DNA of 64,000 nt, from assembly GCF_035582795.1 (NCBI RefSeq), contig NC_134373.1:13786001-13850000 (forward strand), given 5' to 3'. The translations under genes and the position numbers were made by a program. Source of the stretch: Mycteria americana. Its lineage: Eukaryota; Chordata; Aves; Ciconiiformes; Ciconiidae. A model generated the notes under the pieces. The model searched no databases and had not been told where the DNA came from. It saw only the letters and a program-made list of their open reading frames with translations. Below, in pieces: positions 59,481 to 64,000 of the stretch (positions are counted from its first letter, which is position 1; every line of letters begins with the position of its first letter).

Positions 59481-62370
59481 CAGCTGCAGAACGGCACCTA
59501 ATGGCCTGCCCCGAAGAGAAAAAATAGGGGTTTTATGAACTCCGCTAGTTATAGGCAGTCTGACGACTGAAAGTATGGGTCTGCACGGCGTACTCTGTCC
59601 TGCCCCAGAGAAGCTAGGCCAAGTCACATAACCCTTCCAACAAAAGCAGATTCTACCGCAAAATTCACTATCATTACACCTACCTGTAACAACTTACTAA
59701 GGTTTTTACTAAAAGATATATTCCATAACAAAACTCACTTTTCTATTTATCACAGTTTGCATTTTTTTATTCATTGCAACCATGCAAGTAATAGGATCTG
59801 CGTGTATTAAGCAAATTTGCATTGAGGCAGTTGCATTTGCACAAACCTCTAGTGGTACACCGTACTAGCAGGGAACGAATGTCCTGCTTTACTTCGGCAC
59901 GGCACAGCTATTTAGAGGTTTGCACAAGAAGAAACACCTACACCTTAAAAAGATTACCTCTACACTGCAAGCTGTTTGGACTGCAGCATGCAGTACTAAC
60001 ACCCCGCTACAACTGAGGCAACTCCTGCATGGCATCACTGCTGCAGTAAGTGCATGCTTGGCTCTAAGAGGCCAGTGTAGAAAAAACACGAGAAGTGTGA
60101 AATAACAACATTACTGTAAAATATATGGATCAACAGAAGTTAGCCCCACTTCAGGAGATTCTTATCTGGATGCTACTAGATAGGTTTAACTTTACCAGCT
60201 ACCTTTGGGGAAGGGTAAGAAATCTCTCCAGGCAGAGCACATCCATCAGCACAGAGTCTCTAACACTCTGCATGCCACGTTCCTTTGCAATAACACTAAA
60301 CACCAAAGCACCTGCACTCTGTGCCTGCACTGCTGCATTTCACTAACTGAACCGTGTGTTACAAACACAGCTACACCAAGGGATGACTTTCACCAGCCAG
60401 TGAAACCATATAGCATCTAGACTCATGGGAATTAGTTTTAATCACAACTGTTAAAACAATTCAGAATTAACAAGGGAGGGAAAAAGAAAAACTAAAGAGA
60501 ACCAAAACAGATGCTATACAGAGCTACAGAATTAAGATGATCTTTCTTAGGCAAGGCCTGGTAGGCAGAAAAGCCAAATATGTTCATACTATGCCAAGCT
60601 CACAGTAAGAGCTCTTTATGAGCTTAATAACACTACACAAAGCACCAAAATAAGCCATTCAAGGGCTTCACAGCAACACAATACTAACAGAATAGAAAAT
60701 GACAAATACTTACTCTGTCCTACACATCACTGCTATTCACAAATGAAAGCAGTTTTAAGAGCAGGGAGAGTAGCCTTACAGTGATAAGGCCAAAGTCTCA
60801 GACTCTGGCATGAAACCCAAGTGTAATTCTTCACTTTACCAATTTTTCTATGCAATCTTGTAATAAAAGCTAACACTCACATGAGTCAGAATACACTTAC
60901 CTATGCCTATACATAGTAATAAAGGCATAATATTGAAACATGCACAACTGCACATCTGCGTACACACTAAGTAACAGTAACACCCCCTCTCTTTACTCCT
61001 TTCTTACTCAATTGGTTGTGGACACATTACCTCTTCAAGGTACAAGCTACATTTATATAGCATCTGCAAAGCTAGTCTCCATTCAGCCCACAAGAACTAT
61101 GGAGGTACATCAGCAAAACTCACGCTTTTCTTCTTTGACAGCCCAAATTCAACACACAGCATACTTAAAATTAAAACACAACAAAAATAATGCTGTTTTA
61201 AAAAGACTAAATATACCTACACAAGCTGCTTCCCACAAAGCCCAAAGTCATCTTTGCTATCACAGCTACTTGCCCCAACAACCTCACTTAATTCTCAGGT
61301 GTTTTATAACTTCTCTTAATTTCCCCATCTGCATCTAATCTCAATCACCTGAAGTCAATAAAATTCACCTCTGTTCCTCCAAACTGCTGCTAACTATCTT
61401 CTTCAAAGCTGCGTATATGGTTTAGGAGCCAAGAGCTGTTAGTGTTTTTCTCAAAAGTATTGCCCCACCTAGTCTGCGCAAAGCCTCTTCAGTTCATCAA
61501 AAATAAATTTCTTATAAAACTGGACTTTAACCTAAGAACAATCTGTAATCTCATAATGCCAGCATATTTGCTTGAGAGGGGTTAGTGCTGGCAAACAGGA
61601 TGAATACAGTGTTCTAAGTCAGACACCTAAGTAATATTTACTCTTAAATTTGCTCTTCAGGATAGTAGCACTCCCCCTGAGCCACCAACACCAGAACTTG
61701 AAAACAATATCTAAAGCACCAAAGTCTTTCCATGTGAAAAAAAAATCTTAAGAATGATGCAAATCCCCAGATTTCTCTGACTATTGGCTATCCAGCGTAT
61801 TCCTTAAACGAGAAGCAGGAGAGGAAACGAAGGCGTGCTGACTCATAGGAATGGTTGCATAAAATGCAGCAACGAATGTCTGATACTAATCAAGCCCAAG
61901 CATTGCTTGGAGCCTCTCTTCCTGCGGGCAGGAAAAACCCTGCTTCTCTTTTCAGCGCAGGTAACCCTCAATGTGAAATCAGTGGGGATTTATCGGGCAA
62001 GGACCGGTGCTTTTTGCCCGTAGTCCACTAGCACGCAGCTTTTCAGTTATTCAGTACGGCCTGGACCCAGGCGCAGAAATAGGCCAGACGCAGCAGCCCG
62101 CACAAAGACACTCTTTGCCAAGACAGAAACCAGTAGGTGGCACAAATGGACGGCTTTAGCCGCCTCCGGCCTCTGCCTGCCCCCAGACAGAAACGCCCGT
62201 ATCCTGGGGACGCTGCAGCAGCGTGGGGAAATAAGCAGCCTTTAAAATTTATGTTTTAAATGCATGTAAGTTGGCACTTCCCTGTCGGAAAAGCAAACCC
62301 TTTAAATGCACGCAACTGCACTTAGTCGCAAGACTCTTTACCAAAGCAAGCTGTGTCTGTATGAAGATCT
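59481..62370. other. intergenic region between SUMO1 and NOP58
   Basis: AT-rich DNA without a gene that I can support. A possible MIR remnant lies near 60,780-60,880 (AGACTCTGGCATGAAACCCA then TCTATGCAATCTTG). The open frame at 60,940-61,338 has no recognisable protein. Confidence 0.55.
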
Positions 62371-63046
62371 GCAGACAAGGCCTCGGGAACGTGCCCGAGG
62401 AGCGAGAGCGGAGCGGGCGGAAGGGGATCCACCCCGGTGTGTGGAGAGGGCCGGGAGCGCCGGCTGGGCCCCGGCACTGCGGGCGGGCTGGCTGCAGCGC
62501 CCCAGCGCAGCTCGGGGTGACCGAGGTAGCCACCAGCTCGCACCCACTTCAGGATTCCCTCGGGAAACAAGAACTACCAGTAGGGGCACCCGAGCCCTCG
62601 AGCACAGGCCTGTCTCTCGACACAGCGGCTGTCCCCGCCGCCAGCCACCACACTGCAGGGCCCGAGGGGCGCTGGGCACGGGCTCACTGCTCCCGAGGAA
62701 GCAGCAGTCGGTGAACGGCTGCCGCGGGTGCAGTGCCCAGCGGCCGGGCTGGGACATAACGCGGGCGGGCTACCACAGAGGCCCCCGCGCACCAGGCAGC
62801 CGTCCGAACGCTTACAGGGAGGTTTTTTACGTCAAGAGGCTCGAACCTTCACGAACACGACGCAGCGGGACGGCTGACGCCAGGCCAGCGGCCGGCCCTG
62901 GGGCGTGCAGCGCCGCCCGCAGCGGGAGAGCCTCGAGGGACAGCGGCGGGCAGGCTGCGAAGGGGCGGAGACCGGCGGTAACGGCACTTAACGGCCGCAG
63001 CACAGGCTCCGCCCGCCACGCGCGGCTACGTGGTCCCGCCGCCCGC

Positions 63047-63052
63047 CACGTG
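63047..63052. promoter_or_regulatory. E-box CACGTG (upstream)
   Basis: A perfect Myc/USF-type E-box about 170 bp before the NOP58 ATG, abutting the GCTCGCGAGA element. Confidence 0.6.
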
Positions 63053-63173
63053 GCTCGCGAGAGCGCGCGGGGAAGGCGGCCCTACTGCTTCCCTCTTTGC
63101 TGCGCTCACTTCCGCTGCTGCCATTTCCCTTTCCGGCGCGCGCGTGCTTGACCGGGGGTCCTGTCTGCTGGCG

Positions 63174-63179
63174 CACGTG
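63174..63179. promoter_or_regulatory. E-box CACGTG (near start codon)
   Basis: A second perfect E-box, 42 bp before the ATG, probably within the 5' UTR. Confidence 0.6.
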
Positions 63180-63220
63180 GCTGCGCCCCCCCCGGGCCTG
63201 CCGCCGGCCCCGCCGCCGCC

Positions 63221-63265
63221 ATGTTGGTGCTGTTCGAGACCGCCGCTGGCTACGCCATCTTCAAG
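63221..63265 (+). CDS. NOP58: NOP58 exon 1 (gene continues past the window)
   Basis: Kozak-like GCCGCCGCCATG, then 15 codons, MLVLFETAAGYAIFK, and donor TCAAG|GTGAGG, leaving in phase 0. This is the N-terminus of NOP58, a core protein of box C/D snoRNPs that works with NOP56, fibrillarin and SNU13 in 2'-O-methylation of rRNA in the nucleolus. The match to the human start (MLVLFETSVGYAIFK from memory) is close. Only the first coding exon lies in the window; the NOP and NOSIC domains and the intronic snoRNAs known in mammals lie further on. Growth-linked E-boxes in the promoter fit its role in ribosome production. Confidence 0.95.
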
Positions 63266-64000
63266 GTGAGGCGTGGGGGGCCGGCAGGTGCGGTGCCTCC
63301 CGCCCGGCCGAGGCCCGTCCCCGCCCGGGTGGGTCTCAGCGCGGGGGGCGGCTGCCGTCCTGCGGTGAAGCAGAAGTGAGGGCTGCGGGGGGAGCGCTCC
63401 GGGCGTGCGCTGGGCTTGCAGGGGGAAATGCGGACGGGGGGCGAGTGCCCCCGTCCCGGGCGGCTCCTCAGGGAGTCATTCCGCGCGGCGGGCCTGTGCG
63501 GCCCCTCTGGGGACGGGGGGGGGGGGGTAGGAGCAGAGGGGCCGCGTTGTGAGGGAGGCCTCGGGCCAGAGGCGCGGGGAAGGCGCTGCAGCTGGAGTCT
63601 GAAGGCGGCTGGGGGGAGGAGGGGGGGCTTCCTCGGTGGTCCTGCCAAGCCTCACCCACGGCGCTCATTTCCTGCCACCCGTAGCAGTGGGTTTGGAAGG
63701 AGGGCGTGCACCCGTGGCCGTGCCCCTTTTGGAGTCTCTGGAGGTATCCGGGTTTGGGCATGTTGACCACTTGCTCTTCCTAGCCGTGCCCTCCTGGCCG
63801 AAGTTCCAGCAAAACCTTGTGGATGCAGGAAGGGGGGCGTGGGAGGCAGGCAGGCAGCGTGTTCCCAAACGGGTGTGTGGCGTGTCTTGGCCTGAGTGCG
63901 TTTCCAAAAGTGGGGCTCGTCGGCTGGCTGAGCACGCGGGCAGGGCGAGCACGCCTGCAGGTACGGTGGGTGGCCTGACTTCCTTCGCTCGGCCGTGAGC
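63266..64000 (+). other. NOP58 intron 1 (start)
   Basis: GC-rich start of the first intron, with G-runs such as that near 63,516-63,528. Nothing else recognised. Confidence 0.8.

Larger units (their letters stand above)
62375..63640. promoter_or_regulatory. NOP58: NOP58 CpG island and promoter
   Basis: A CpG-dense block around exon 1. Sites near the start include two CACGTG E-boxes (63,047-63,052 and 63,174-63,179), a GCTCGCGAGA element (63,053-63,062, one base off the TCTCGCGAGA core motif) directly after the first E-box, and ETS-type CACTTCCGC and TTTCCGGCG near 63,108-63,136. Pyrimidine-rich sequence near 63,081-63,125 is a likely TOP-like initiation region. No TATA box. Long open frames on both strands are GC artefacts. 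Confidence 0.75.

Noticed and set aside
62249-63998. Long open frames (up to 281 codons) around the NOP58 promoter
   Set aside because: Same GC artefact: they overlap on both strands, have Arg/Ala/Pro-rich composition, and run through the promoter and exon 1 in the wrong frame.

Overview
The window is vertebrate nuclear DNA, almost certainly from a bird and probably a neoavian species. The evidence is three neighbouring loci in the order known from amniote chromosomes (KIAA2012 on +, SUMO1 on -, NOP58 on +), compact introns with GT/AG borders, two CpG-island promoters, old CR1 and MIR-like interspersed repeats, and a solo LTR of an ERV type that I recognise from neoavian genomes. There are no bacterial-style genes, CRISPR arrays or operons. 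Most long open frames are chance frames in introns or GC-rich DNA.

Layout. About 1-45,460 (+ strand) is the middle and 3' part of a KIAA2012-like gene. I could place eight better-supported exons and several weaker candidates. The 3' exons (41.3, 43.4, 44.1 and 45.2 kb) encode a Glu/Lys/Gln-rich coiled coil. They join in consistent phase but carry one frameshift and three in-frame stop codons at otherwise readable positions, plus a possible fourth stop. The upstream exons (2.4, 5.4, 7.0 and 26.4 kb) are open. The copy is therefore either a young unitary pseudogene or a gene that has lost its coiled-coil C-terminus. A 548-bp solo LTR lies in one intron at 15.8 kb, and a GC/CpG-rich block lies in another at 39.3-40.6 kb.

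About 45.5-48.6 kb is the gap between two convergent 3' ends and contains a MIR-like SINE. About 48.6-59.2 kb (- strand) is a complete SUMO1 gene: five coding exons, all introns in phase 0, 101 codons, ending in the Gly-Gly maturation site plus a four-residue tail, with a polyadenylation signal at 48,611-48,616. Its first exon lies in a CpG island whose first intron contains a run of 23 G. About 59.3-62.3 kb is AT-rich intergenic DNA. About 62.4 kb to the end is the CpG-island promoter, first coding exon and start of intron 1 of NOP58 (+ strand).

SUMO1 is the small ubiquitin-like modifier and NOP58 is a core box C/D snoRNP protein. Both are housekeeping genes, and each has its own CpG island about 4 kb apart. 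KIAA2012 is poorly characterised. The most notable observation is the decay of its 3' exons in this genome. Homology statements about KIAA2012 rest on remembered resemblance to the mammalian protein and on synteny, not on an alignment.
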